Below are positions 17,290-25,363 of a stretch of DNA of 64,000 bases, piece after piece (positions within the stretch are counted from its first letter, which is position 1; each line of letters begins with the position of its first letter). Under the pieces are notes generated by a model. That model was given only the letters and a program-made list of their open reading frames with translations, searched no databases and was not told the DNA's origin. The translations under genes were made by a program, and so were the position numbers. Origin of the DNA: Paenibacillus bovis (GTDB taxonomy: Bacteria; Bacillota; Bacilli; Paenibacillales; Paenibacillaceae); the NCBI RefSeq assembly GCF_001421015.2, contig NZ_CP013023.1, positions 4,147,501 to 4,211,500 of the forward strand. The letters are read 5' to 3'.

Positions 17290-17886
17290 TTACTTTTCCA
17301 AGCGTACAAGCTCAAAACGAAGATTTTCCAACACTTTTTTGCACTCTTCTACTCGCTCGGTATCGCCTGCCTTGATTGCTTCGTTCAGCAGATCCAGCGA
17401 TTCGTCTATCTTGCGCTCGGTCGCTTCAATACGCTGCTCGCCTTCGGTTGACATATACAGGGCATTGAGCGATTCACGTGTCGGTGTCGATTCTTTTTGA
17501 TACAGAATACGCTGTTCAAATCCGGAAATCTCGACCATACGGATTACTTCGCCAAACAGTATATTTTCCACCAGAATCTGCTGATCCCGGAACCGCTTTA
17601 CGATCGCATGGCCCTTGGTATCACCAATCAGCTTTTCCATCCATTCTGCCAAACGTGCGTCATGGATACGATAATCACCGATCAATTTGTAGCCTTCCTG
17701 AGTCTGCTGAAAACGCAGCTTCGTCATATGATCATCGGTACGGATCGATACGATAAAAGAGTCTTCTGTTTCACGCCAGTACAGCGAATAACCCTCTTTG
17801 ATCAAATCGCGGATCAGGTTCTGAATATCCCGGCGTTCAAAACGAAGTTCCAGATTGCAGTATTCCACTTCATAGCTCTTGTTCAT
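17290..17886 (-). CDS. Conserved protein of unknown function
   Basis: I do not recognise this gene. It encodes 198 residues with no signal peptide or membrane segment. The first half is mixed alpha/beta and charged (LELRFERRDIQNLIRDLIKEGY). The last 60 residues (TEGEQRIEATERKIDESLDL and on) are charged and probably helical. The ribosome site AAAAGGAGG lies 8 nt before the ATG, so it is well expressed in principle. It stands alone between gndA and the divergent DUF1054 gene. Codon use looks like that of its neighbours, with no sign of recent transfer. Confidence 0.75.
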   Translation of the reverse strand: MNKSYEVEYCNLELRFERRDIQNLIRDLIKEGYSLYWRETEDSFIVSIRTDDHMTKLRFQQTQEGYKLIGDYRIHDARLAEWMEKLIGDTKGHAIVKRFRDQQILVENILFGEVIRMVEISGFEQRILYQKESTPTRESLNALYMSTEGEQRIEATERKIDESLDLLNEAIKAGDTERVEECKKVLENLRFELVRLEK

Positions 17887-18104
17887 GGTAGTCCCTCCTT
17901 TTCCCTGTATTATTTATTGGTATAACTGTTCATGTATAAACGATCCATTCTGGATATTGTGCAGGTTTAAATGGTAGTAAGATAAAAACGGAATATGAGA
18001 ATAATTACTGGTTTGACTTGATTATTTTTACCCGTTTGCAGGATCATCTAAGCAGTTAACAACTCAGACACATGTAATCTTCATGAAATATGTAGTGAAT
18101 CCTG

Positions 18105-18113
18105 TGCTATAAT
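18105..18113 (+). promoter_or_regulatory. Extended -10 element of the DUF1054 gene
   Basis: TGCTATAAT at 18105-18113, 42 nt before the start codon. No good -35 hexamer is seen, as is common for extended -10 promoters. Confidence 0.5.
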
Positions 18114-18155
18114 TCGGCTAGAAGTGGCAACTGTCAGAAAGAGAGGCTTTTGAAA

Positions 18156-18791
18156 ATGAATTCGACTGTTTTTCCGGGGTTCGATACCCGTGATTTTGAA
18201 GTATTCTCCATCGATGGACTGGAGCCGCGCATGGAAGCGTTGATCGAACGAGTCCGTCCGAAGCTCACTATGCTGGGTGAGATGATCCAGTCGCATCTGT
18301 CCGCTCTGAGCGGCGAAGAAATGTATGTGCATGTGGCCAAGCACGCACGCCGTACGGTTAACCCTCCCAAAGATACATGGGTGGCGTGGGCAGCCAACAA
18401 GCGTGGCTACAAGGCTTTGCCTCATTTTGAAGTAGGCATGTTTGGCAGCCATGTGTTTGTAGTGTTTGCCATTATTTATGAGAGCCCGCGCAAAGTGGAT
18501 TTCGGTAAAGCAATTGCTGAACATCTGCAGGAAATCAAAAAAACCGTACCTGATCATTTCTATTGGTCGACTGATCATATGTCTCCACAGGGCACCCTGC
18601 AATCTGACATGGATGATCAGCAGCTGCTGGCAATCGGTACCAAACTTCAAAACATCAAAAAATCCGAGGTTGTCTGCGGTCTGCGTATTGCCAAAGATGA
18701 TCCGCTGCTGGGTGATGGCGATGCTTTTGTTCAAAAAGTGGAACAAACCTTTGAGCAGCTGCTGCCCCTGTACAAAATGGCTTTTGCCTAA
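18156..18791 (+). CDS. DUF1054 / UPF0637 family protein (YktB-like)
   Basis: Cytoplasmic protein of 211 residues from the YktB family, found in Bacillales and of unknown function. Recognised from its overall pattern: FPGFDTRDFEVFSIDGLEPRM at the N-terminus, HVAKHARRTVNPPKDTWVAW in the middle and KALPHFEVGMFGSHVFVVFA after it. The start is ATG 18156, with AGAGAGG 8 nt upstream; an in-frame TTG two codons earlier is less likely. It is a single gene with its own extended -10 promoter and a hairpin about 130 nt after the stop. Confidence 0.8.
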   Translation: MNSTVFPGFDTRDFEVFSIDGLEPRMEALIERVRPKLTMLGEMIQSHLSALSGEEMYVHVAKHARRTVNPPKDTWVAWAANKRGYKALPHFEVGMFGSHVFVVFAIIYESPRKVDFGKAIAEHLQEIKKTVPDHFYWSTDHMSPQGTLQSDMDDQQLLAIGTKLQNIKKSEVVCGLRIAKDDPLLGDGDAFVQKVEQTFEQLLPLYKMAFA

Positions 18792-18922
18792 ACCAGCTCC
18801 AAACCCTATAAAAGCAGGATCGAAAATAATATATTCTGTACTCCTATCTTGTACATGGATAGACAGCAAGTACAATGTATGACCAACCCTTTCTCCGTAC
18901 AAATACTAATCTGTTCATGACT

Positions 18923-18968
18923 AACAGCCCTTTTTCCAGCCTTCAAGGCTCCGGGAAAAAGGGCTGTT
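18923..18968. other. 15-bp hairpin, possible weak terminator
   Basis: AACAGCCCTTTTTCC pairs with GGGAAAAAGGGCTGTT around a loop that itself pairs (AGCCTTCAAGGCT). There is no T-run on either side, so it may mark the end of the DUF1054 and MFS transcripts or act as a processing signal. Confidence 0.5.
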
Positions 18969-19072
18969 GCATTTGGTTAGTCCATGTTGAATGTTTATAT
19001 TATTTTTTTATTATTTATACATCTAATCGATAACTTTGTTTGTTATACCTGTAAATGATTTTTCTTACTGCT

Positions 19073-20392
19073 CTACTTCAAATCCGGCCGATGCCTAACC
19101 ATCACCCAGTGAATAACGAATAAGCATACCATCGCCATAGCACTTACAAAAAAAGGCGCCTGCGGGCTAATAGCATCCCATAATTTACCGGAGACAAGCG
19201 GACCGATCACCAGACCGGAGCCCTGCAGCGTAAGGAACAATCCCCATACGGCTGCCTTTTCCTCAGCAGGTACCAGATGGGCCAGCAGCGCATTCCAGGC
19301 GGGCAGAATCATCGCATAACTAAATCCTGCTCCCAGCACAAATATCCAGATCCAAAATAGCATACGGGTCGAAGCCAGTCCAATAAGTGCCATAGCTGCT
19401 AGCAGAAATCCTGTTCGCAAAAAAAGACGGCTGCCCAGACGATCAATGAATTTCCCGGCCGGAATCAGCCCAAGTACGGTGACAGCTCCTCCACCGATCA
19501 GCAGCGCATTGAAATACGCAGGTGTCAATCCCAGCTCGCTGACTACATACAGCGTAATAATCGGCGTGAGGATGCCTAGTGCAAAAGATTGCAGAAATAA
19601 GGCCGGATACAATAATGGATGAATATGAAGCGAACGGATCAGCTTTATATAATAGTGGATTTTCCCTACGTGCTTGCCGCTTTCTTCCGGAGTAGTCACT
19701 TGATCTGTCTCTGAAGCTTGCGATTGCAATCCGGACAGTTCCTGCTGCTTTGAGGGGCTATCGGTAACGTCTGGAAAGGATGGTTTGCGCTTTTTGCCTG
19801 GCAAACAGAGTGCGACAGCAATGACCACGACCATACCAACAAGCAGGACATGGAATATAAAATCGTAGGAATCGCGGCTACTCAGCCAATTGACAATGAC
19901 CGGCCCGAGTCCGGCTCCGCCCAGCGAAGCGATCTCGATAATACTCATCGGTGTGCCATAATGGCCATTGTCACTGGAGAGATCCGTAATCTTGGACATG
20001 ACACAGGGCCAGAGTGGGGCGCTGCCGATTCCCATGATGGCGCAGGCCGTAATCAGCCAGCCGGTATGCTGTACCGTCGCCATGATCCATACCGCCAGCA
20101 GCACAAGTATCATTCCCAGCGTCATCGTCACTCGGAACCCCAGTCGTTCTGCCAACCAGCCCGCCGGACTGCGCAGCGCATTATCCCCTACATATTGAAG
20201 AGCGAATGCCAGCCCGATTGTAAAAGCAGGCAGTCCGAGCAGATGCCCCATATACAGAGGCAGCAGCGTAACCAGAAGCCCGCCTTTTACAAATTCAACA
20301 AGAAAAATAAGCAGCCACAGACAGATAAAGTTGAATCGATGATTGCGTTTGGAAAAATGAAGATTGTTCGAATGATTGGTAGTAGCCGACAT
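19073..20392 (-). CDS. Major facilitator superfamily transporter
   Basis: Integral membrane carrier of 439 residues with about twelve hydrophobic segments in two halves, joined by a charged cytoplasmic loop at about residues 200-255 that is rich in Ser, Gln and Lys. The signature between helices 2 and 3 reads PAGWLAERLGFR, and the matching one in the second half reads PAGKFIDRLGSR; both fit the GxLxDRxGxR pattern. AGGAGAG lies 4 nt before the ATG. The substrate cannot be told. It is a single gene, divergent from speA with a 290-nt gap, so a polyamine or amino acid link is only a guess. Confidence 0.85.
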   Translation of the reverse strand: MSATTNHSNNLHFSKRNHRFNFICLWLLIFLVEFVKGGLLVTLLPLYMGHLLGLPAFTIGLAFALQYVGDNALRSPAGWLAERLGFRVTMTLGMILVLLAVWIMATVQHTGWLITACAIMGIGSAPLWPCVMSKITDLSSDNGHYGTPMSIIEIASLGGAGLGPVIVNWLSSRDSYDFIFHVLLVGMVVVIAVALCLPGKKRKPSFPDVTDSPSKQQELSGLQSQASETDQVTTPEESGKHVGKIHYYIKLIRSLHIHPLLYPALFLQSFALGILTPIITLYVVSELGLTPAYFNALLIGGGAVTVLGLIPAGKFIDRLGSRLFLRTGFLLAAMALIGLASTRMLFWIWIFVLGAGFSYAMILPAWNALLAHLVPAEEKAAVWGLFLTLQGSGLVIGPLVSGKLWDAISPQAPFFVSAMAMVCLFVIHWVMVRHRPDLK

Positions 20393-20682
20393 GAAACTCT
20401 CCTCTCGGGCTGACCTGGTAATAGACTATATTCACTCTTCTGTCTATCCGCTGCTCCGATCCTCAGCCAATAATAAACAGTCATTTTAAATTGGAATGAA
20501 ACTGGAAAAGAATTCATGATTTGTCGGAATAGGCATATGTATTGTAGCACGGGGCAATTAGCCGTCTGCAACTCTCTCTCAAGATAACTATTGCATTCCC
20601 CCCTCATTTTGCTATACTCATTTTTGTTTGGTTTTAAAATGTTTACCCATATTCCACCTTTAGAAAGGTTGTGACAGCTTCG

Positions 20683-22161
20683 ATGGATCATACGCAAACT
20701 CCGCTTTTCACTGCCCTTAAGCAGCATGCGGCAAGCAATCCCGTGCAATTTCACATTCCGGGACACAAAAAAGGACTCGGCAGTGATCAGGAATTCCGAG
20801 AGTTTATTGGGGATAATGCCCTTTCTATAGATCTGATCAATATCGCACCACTCGATGATCTTCATCAACCGATGGGTGTGATCGAACAAGCTCAAAAGCT
20901 GGCTGCCGATGCATTCGGCGCAGACTATACGTATTTCTCCGTACAGGGAACCAGCGGTGCGATCATGACGATGATTATGACCGTCTGCTCACCCGGCGAC
21001 AAACTGATTGTTCCACGGAATGTACACAAATCGATTATGTCAGCGATTATCTTTGCAGGAGCCAAGCCGGTATTCGTTTCTCCGGTACGTGATGAGAACC
21101 TGGGGATCGATCATGGCATTACTACCTCTTCGGTACGCCGGGCGCTCGATCGTCATCCGGATGCCAAAGGGGTACTCGTGATTAATCCGACGTATTTCGG
21201 CGTATGTGCCGATCTCAAGGAAATCGTCGATCTGGCTCACAGCCGCGGCGTTCCGGTACTCGTCGATGAAGCGCATGGTGTACTGATTCATTTTAATGAA
21301 AAGCTGCCGGTATCGGCTATGGCTGCCGGTGCAGATATGGCTGCTACCAGCGTACACAAACTGGGCGGCTCCATGACCCAGAGTTCCGTACTGAACGTTA
21401 ATGTGAAAAATGGTCATGTGAACCCGCAGCGGGTACAGACGATTATCAGTATGCTGACCACCACTTCGACATCGTATATTTTGCTCGCTTCGCTGGATAC
21501 ATCGCGCCGGAATCTGGCACTGAATGGACACGAAATGGCTGAGCGTACGATCGGACTGGCTCAGGAAACACGCCGCAAAATCAATAAAATCGAAGGACTG
21601 TACTGCTTTGGCGAAGAGCTGCTCGGCGGCGAAGCAACTTTTAATTATGATCCGACCAAGCTGACAATTCATATTCGTCATCTGGGTATTACCGGTTATG
21701 ATGCAGAGAACTGGCTGCGTGACCATTACAATCTGGAGATTGAACTCAGTGATATGTACAATATTCTCTGTCTGGTGACTCCGGGTGATACACAGGATAG
21801 CGTGGATACGCTGATTCGTGCTCTGACCGAGATGGCTACCGAATTCTATGGCAGCGGCCGCGAGATCAAGGAATTGGTCGTGAAGATTCCCGAGATTCCA
21901 CAGCTGTCCCTGACTCCACGCGAAGCCTTTTATGGAGATACCGAGACCATTGCTTTCGAAGAATCGGCAGGACGGATTATCGCAGAATTTATCTATGTCT
22001 ATCCGCCGGGTATTCCGATCCTCCTGCCGGGTGAAGTCATCTCCCAGGAGAATATCGACTACATTACCGACCATGTCAAAGTCGGTCTCCCTGTCAAAGG
22101 CCCGGAAGATCGCAGTGTACGCAATGTCAAAGTCATTGTAGAAACAGATGCTATTTTCTAA
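20683..22161 (+). CDS. speA: Arginine decarboxylase (Orn/Lys/Arg decarboxylase family, fold type I)
   Basis: PLP enzyme that makes agmatine from arginine, the entry to putrescine and spermidine. The N-terminal stretch QFHIPGHKKG and SVQGTSGAIMTMIMTVC, together with NPTYFGV and DEAHGV, match B. subtilis SpeA closely as I remember it. The PLP lysine is about Lys226 in TSVHKLGGS. The protein has 492 residues, about the length of SpeA, with the small C-terminal domain ending in DRSVRNVKVI. The start is uncertain: ATG 20683 fits the family, but the AGAAAGG is 14 nt away; GTG 20671 is only 2 nt from it. Single gene with a terminator. Confidence 0.9.
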   Translation: MDHTQTPLFTALKQHAASNPVQFHIPGHKKGLGSDQEFREFIGDNALSIDLINIAPLDDLHQPMGVIEQAQKLAADAFGADYTYFSVQGTSGAIMTMIMTVCSPGDKLIVPRNVHKSIMSAIIFAGAKPVFVSPVRDENLGIDHGITTSSVRRALDRHPDAKGVLVINPTYFGVCADLKEIVDLAHSRGVPVLVDEAHGVLIHFNEKLPVSAMAAGADMAATSVHKLGGSMTQSSVLNVNVKNGHVNPQRVQTIISMLTTTSTSYILLASLDTSRRNLALNGHEMAERTIGLAQETRRKINKIEGLYCFGEELLGGEATFNYDPTKLTIHIRHLGITGYDAENWLRDHYNLEIELSDMYNILCLVTPGDTQDSVDTLIRALTEMATEFYGSGREIKELVVKIPEIPQLSLTPREAFYGDTETIAFEESAGRIIAEFIYVYPPGIPILLPGEVISQENIDYITDHVKVGLPVKGPEDRSVRNVKVIVETDAIF

Positions 22162-22209
22162 AAAAATGTCGTTCTGATAGTGTGTAACTGATATATATTC
22201 TAAAATAGA

Positions 22210-22250
22210 ACAAAAAGGCGGCCTGTTTATGCAGGTCGTCTTTTTGTTAT
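22210..22250 (+). terminator. Terminator of speA
   Basis: AAAAAGGCGGCCTG and CAGGTCGTCTTTTT form a stem around TTTATG with a run of T residues, about 50 nt after the speA stop. Confidence 0.85.
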
Positions 22251-22284
22251 ACTCATTTACTTTGCTTTTCGATACATGATGATA

Positions 22285-22330
22285 CAAAAAAAGAGTCCTG
22301 CTCCGCAAAGGGACAGAACTCTTTTCTTTA
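22285..22330 (-). terminator. Terminator of the DUF1292 gene
   Basis: On the minus strand, GAGTTCTGTCCC pairs imperfectly with GGAGCAGGACTC and is followed by seven T residues. Confidence 0.75.
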
Positions 22331-22377
22331 TGATGCAATACCGAATGCTGACAGTAGAACTGCCAGCCTATAGAAGA

Positions 22378-22689
22378 TTACTCTTCAGATTCTGCAACCA
22401 GCTCGGCATATGCCTGCTCTACCGCTTGCCATTCTGCTTCGTCTTCGATATTTTCCAGTACCATACCGTCTTCTTCTTCTTCCAGACGCATGATATAGCC
22501 ATCCGCTTCCGGATTGCCACGCTCCAGCAGTAATGCATACAATTTCTCGCCTACATCAAAAGTCTCAACGAGTACCATTTCTACATCGTTGCCTTCTTCG
22601 TCTGTCAGACTGAGTACAAACTCCTCATGCTCGTGATCGTGTTCATGATCATGGTTGCAATTCTCGTCGTGTACATGTTTATCGCTCAT
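22378..22689 (-). CDS. DUF1292 family protein with His-rich N-terminus
   Basis: Small acidic protein of 103 residues. Residues 5-22 are rich in His, Asp and Glu, with one Cys (HVHDENCNHDHEHDHEHEE), which looks like a metal-binding tail. The rest follows the DUF1292 pattern, in which a beta-rich domain is built from segments such as FVLSLTDEEGNDVEMVLVETF and KLYALLLERGNPEADGYIMR. B. subtilis YrzB is a short relative. The ATG at 22689 follows AAGTGGG, a weak site, at 8-9 nt. It is a single gene here, not next to the yrrK/yrzL genes usual for the family. Function unknown. Confidence 0.75.
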   Translation of the reverse strand: MSDKHVHDENCNHDHEHDHEHEEFVLSLTDEEGNDVEMVLVETFDVGEKLYALLLERGNPEADGYIMRLEEEEDGMVLENIEDEAEWQAVEQAYAELVAESEE

Positions 22690-22851
22690 AGGATAACCCA
22701 CTTTCGGTATAAGTTTGGATGATATCTTTACGTTTGATGGACCTGCCAAATCCGGACAGTAGCTCCATACTAAAAATAACACTTGTGTATCGTACCACTT
22801 TACATCGTACAGGTCAATTGAACCATTTACATGTTCATTTATACGATTCCC

Positions 22852-23406
22852 TTATTGATTCAGCGCTGTTATAACCTTCTCGGAGACCAGTACATAATCG
22901 CTGGATTTGGACTTCTTCATATAGAAGCCAACCTTGTATTCACCGGATGCTGCGAAGTTATAAGTGAAGTCATACGTACGGAACCAGAAGTTATCTTTTT
23001 GCTGGGTAATATCCTGACTCTGAATATCTTTTTGGCTGCCGGAAGGATCGGTAATCGCTACTTTCACTGCAGCAATATCAGTCTCCAGATTATCGACCTG
23101 GGTAAATACATTAAATTTGAGCTTGCCTTTGCTTACATTGCCGAAGGCAGTATCCCCTTTGAACAAAAAGATATGTACATTCGGTTTATACAGCTTTACC
23201 GTTTTGGCATCATTATCATAATCAACCAATCCGTCCATTTCACGCAGAGGCACATACGTTTTGCCATTGATTACATATGAACCGCCATCTACTTCATTTC
23301 CGTTAATCCAGACCCGCACCTGCTGATAAGCGGAATCTGCAAACAGAACCGAGCTTCCCATCAAAAAGAAAGCCAGTGTACAGGCAGCTACCCTTTTCCA
23401 CATCAT
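22852..23406 (-). CDS. Secreted protein with copper amine oxidase N-terminal-like domain
   Basis: Exported protein of 184 residues. A signal peptide (MMWKRV then AACTLAFFLMGSSVLFA) is followed by about 45 residues with the stalk-domain pattern of copper amine oxidase N-domains: VRVWINGNEVDGGSYVINGK, then TYVPLREMDGLVDYDNDAKT. The second half has no clear relative and looks beta-rich. AGGAGGGG lies 6 nt before the ATG. These domains are common on Paenibacillus surface proteins and do not imply copper binding. It is a single gene on the minus strand, divergent from the MBL-fold gene. Confidence 0.8.
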   Translation of the reverse strand: MMWKRVAACTLAFFLMGSSVLFADSAYQQVRVWINGNEVDGGSYVINGKTYVPLREMDGLVDYDNDAKTVKLYKPNVHIFLFKGDTAFGNVSKGKLKFNVFTQVDNLETDIAAVKVAITDPSGSQKDIQSQDITQQKDNFWFRTYDFTYNFAASGEYKVGFYMKKSKSSDYVLVSEKVITALNQ

Positions 23407-23685
23407 ACGTTGCCCCTCCTTCAAAATGTATACTAAACAATCAGTAACATACTCATCTTCCATACATGTATACTCTTCAACTCTGTATCAGTTGCGGTAA
23501 AAAAATTGTAACCTTTTGATCTTTTGCACTGCTGTATTCTGCAGCGAAATTTAAGGGAGATAAGAGCATTTCCATTCCCGGTCCTGCTCATGGTAAAGTG
23601 ATAACAGAACAGGGTAATAAGCATGTAGCAAAAGTGACCAGGCTGGCTCCAGATCCATACTTTGACCAAGAACAGGAGGATATAT

Positions 23686-24426
23686 ATGTCAATTGAACTA
23701 CAGATGCTCGGTACTGGCAATGCCTTTGCCAAAAAATATTACAACAACAATGCACTGGTACAGGCCGGAGATTATACGTTAATGATCGACTGCGGAATCA
23801 CCGCTCCTGCGGCGCTGCATGAGCTGGGCAAAGACCTGAATGATATTGATGCCATACTGATTACACATATCCATGGCGATCATGTAGGCGGACTCGAAGA
23901 ACTGGGCTTTCGCGGCAAATTTGTACATAACCGCAAGCCAGTACTGTATATTGCCAGTACGCTGATTCGTCCGTTGTGGGAGCATACACTGTATGGCGGT
24001 ATGAGTCAGGAAGGCATTGAACAGCTGGAAGATGTATTTGATGTCAAACCGCTGGTAGCCGACCAATCGGTTCAGCTCGCTGAAGGACTAACCGTCGAAC
24101 TGATACAAACTCCCCATATCGAAGGCAAAAACAGCTACTCCGTGTTGATCAATAATGAGATTTTCTACAGTGCCGATATGAAGTTCCATTCCGATCTGCT
24201 GGAACAGCTTGTTCATGATCGCGGTGTCAAACAGATCCTGCATGACTGCCAGCTGCATCCGCCGGGTATTGTCCATGCTACGCTGGATGAGCTGATGTCG
24301 CTGCCCGAAGCGGTGCGTTCCCGGGTGAAACTAATGCATTATAATGACGATAAAGACGACTTTGAAGGCCAGACAGCAGGTATGGAATTTCTGGAACAGC
24401 ATCGTATTTATCGCTTTCCCGAATAA
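23686..24426 (+). CDS. MBL-fold metallo-hydrolase (YhfI/RNase Z-like)
   Basis: Cytoplasmic metal-dependent hydrolase of 246 residues. The metal motif is HIHGDHVGG at residues 61-69, in the HxHxDH form. The upstream LMIDCG loop, a later His in TPHIEGKNSYSV, Asp in YSADMK and the C-terminal HYNDD complete the usual ligand set. The layout is that of YhfI-like phosphodiesterases and short RNase Z forms; it lacks the long exosite of true RNase Z, so the substrate is open. AGGAGG lies 6 nt before the ATG. Followed by an odd 10-bp-period repeat and a terminator. Confidence 0.85.
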   Translation: MSIELQMLGTGNAFAKKYYNNNALVQAGDYTLMIDCGITAPAALHELGKDLNDIDAILITHIHGDHVGGLEELGFRGKFVHNRKPVLYIASTLIRPLWEHTLYGGMSQEGIEQLEDVFDVKPLVADQSVQLAEGLTVELIQTPHIEGKNSYSVLINNEIFYSADMKFHSDLLEQLVHDRGVKQILHDCQLHPPGIVHATLDELMSLPEAVRSRVKLMHYNDDKDDFEGQTAGMEFLEQHRIYRFPE

Positions 24427-24430
24427 CGGT

Positions 24431-24540
24431 CAGGCTGTACAGTGAACTACAGCGAGCTACAGTGAGCTACAGTGAATTGCAATGAGTTGCATTGACTTGT
24501 GTTGATCTGTATCGAGCTGAATTGAGCTGTATCATTGCAT
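24431..24540. repeat. Degenerate 10-bp tandem repeat, about 10 units
   Basis: The block repeats every 10 bp: AGTGAACTAC, AGCGAGCTAC, AGTGAGCTAC, AGTGAATTGC, AATGAGTTGC, ATTGACTTGT, GTTGATCTGT, ATCGAGCTGA, ATTGAGCTGT. The first three units are most alike and the rest drift. It starts 5 nt after the stop codon of the MBL gene. The period matches one helical turn. No coding role is evident. Confidence 0.8.
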
Positions 24541-24616
24541 ACTACTGCGTATAGATACTTATTCATGCCTGATATCACAAGTCGGCCAGCCAGCATGGGA
24601 TATATTCTTTTCAAGT

Positions 24617-24667
24617 AAAAAGCTGCTTTCCCGGTTGATACGCTAATCGGAAAAGCAGCTTTTTTCT
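24617..24667. terminator. Terminator between MBL-fold and GNAT genes
   Basis: AAAAGCTGCTTT pairs with AAAGCAGCTTTT; the inner CCG and CGG also pair. T residues follow on the plus strand and TTTTTACTT on the minus strand, so it can serve both converging genes. Confidence 0.8.
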
Positions 24668-24754
24668 GGTATTCATTCCTATTTATACGCTTACCAGATA
24701 GCTGCAGCTATTAGATATAGCTGTTTAGTAGGAGCAGAATGATCACCTGTCAGT

Positions 24755-25198
24755 CTACAGATCCTTGATCATGCGTACATGCGGAATGCCAGCATCATCA
24801 AAAGGCTCTGCAGAAATCGTATGATAACCCAGACGCTCATAGAATCCTTCGGCATGACACTGTGCATCCAGGATCGCCCGGGTATACCCATGACTGCGTG
24901 CACAGTCTTCTATTCCGTTCATCAGGGAAGTACCATATCCACCTTTACGGTAATCCGGCAATACGGCCACTCGCTGTATTTTAGCAGAGCCGTCTGTATA
25001 GGTCGTGATTCGTCCCGTAGCTACCGGCTGACCCTTTTCCAGTAAAAGAACATGACAAGTACTGCTGTCCAGCCGATCATAATCATCTATTTCAATATGC
25101 TCGGGCACATTCTGTTCTTCAATAAATACTTTACGCCGAATAGCAAAGCACGCATCCAGCTGCTGCTGATTCTGAACCTCTATTATTTCTCTTGTCAT
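24755..25198 (-). CDS. GNAT family N-acetyltransferase (ElaA/YjcF-like)
   Basis: Cytoplasmic acetyl-CoA-dependent transferase of 147 residues. The start of the fold reads ACFAIRRKVFIEEQNVPEHIEIDDYD, typical of the ElaA/YjcF branch. The acetyl-CoA loop is VLPDYRKGGYGTSLM, and the C-terminal EGFYERLGYHT closes the fold. GGAGGAG lies 9 nt before ATG 25198; the reading from GTG 25216 would start inside that site. The substrate is unknown. It is a single gene between two terminator hairpins. Confidence 0.85.
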   Translation of the reverse strand: MTREIIEVQNQQQLDACFAIRRKVFIEEQNVPEHIEIDDYDRLDSSTCHVLLLEKGQPVATGRITTYTDGSAKIQRVAVLPDYRKGGYGTSLMNGIEDCARSHGYTRAILDAQCHAEGFYERLGYHTISAEPFDDAGIPHVRMIKDL

Positions 25199-25363
25199 CT
25201 CTGTCTTCTCCTCCACCCGGTCAAACCAACAAACGGTCGATCCATTGTTCTGATTTTTGTCATTATTGTACCTTTTATTGAAAGAGCTGACTACTATGCG
25301 GATCGTCCGTGTACAGGCAAACGGCCTCCTCCCATAATGGAAAGAAGCCGTTTGATCGAACGA

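Noticed and set aside
18923..18968. Strong intrinsic terminator for the DUF1054 or MFS gene
   Set aside because: Stem is strong but there is no T-run on either strand, so it is listed as a hairpin only.
25318..25356. Terminator after the GH3 gene
   Set aside because: AAACGGC/GCCGTTT arms pair, but the loop is long and no T-run follows; evidence too thin for a feature.
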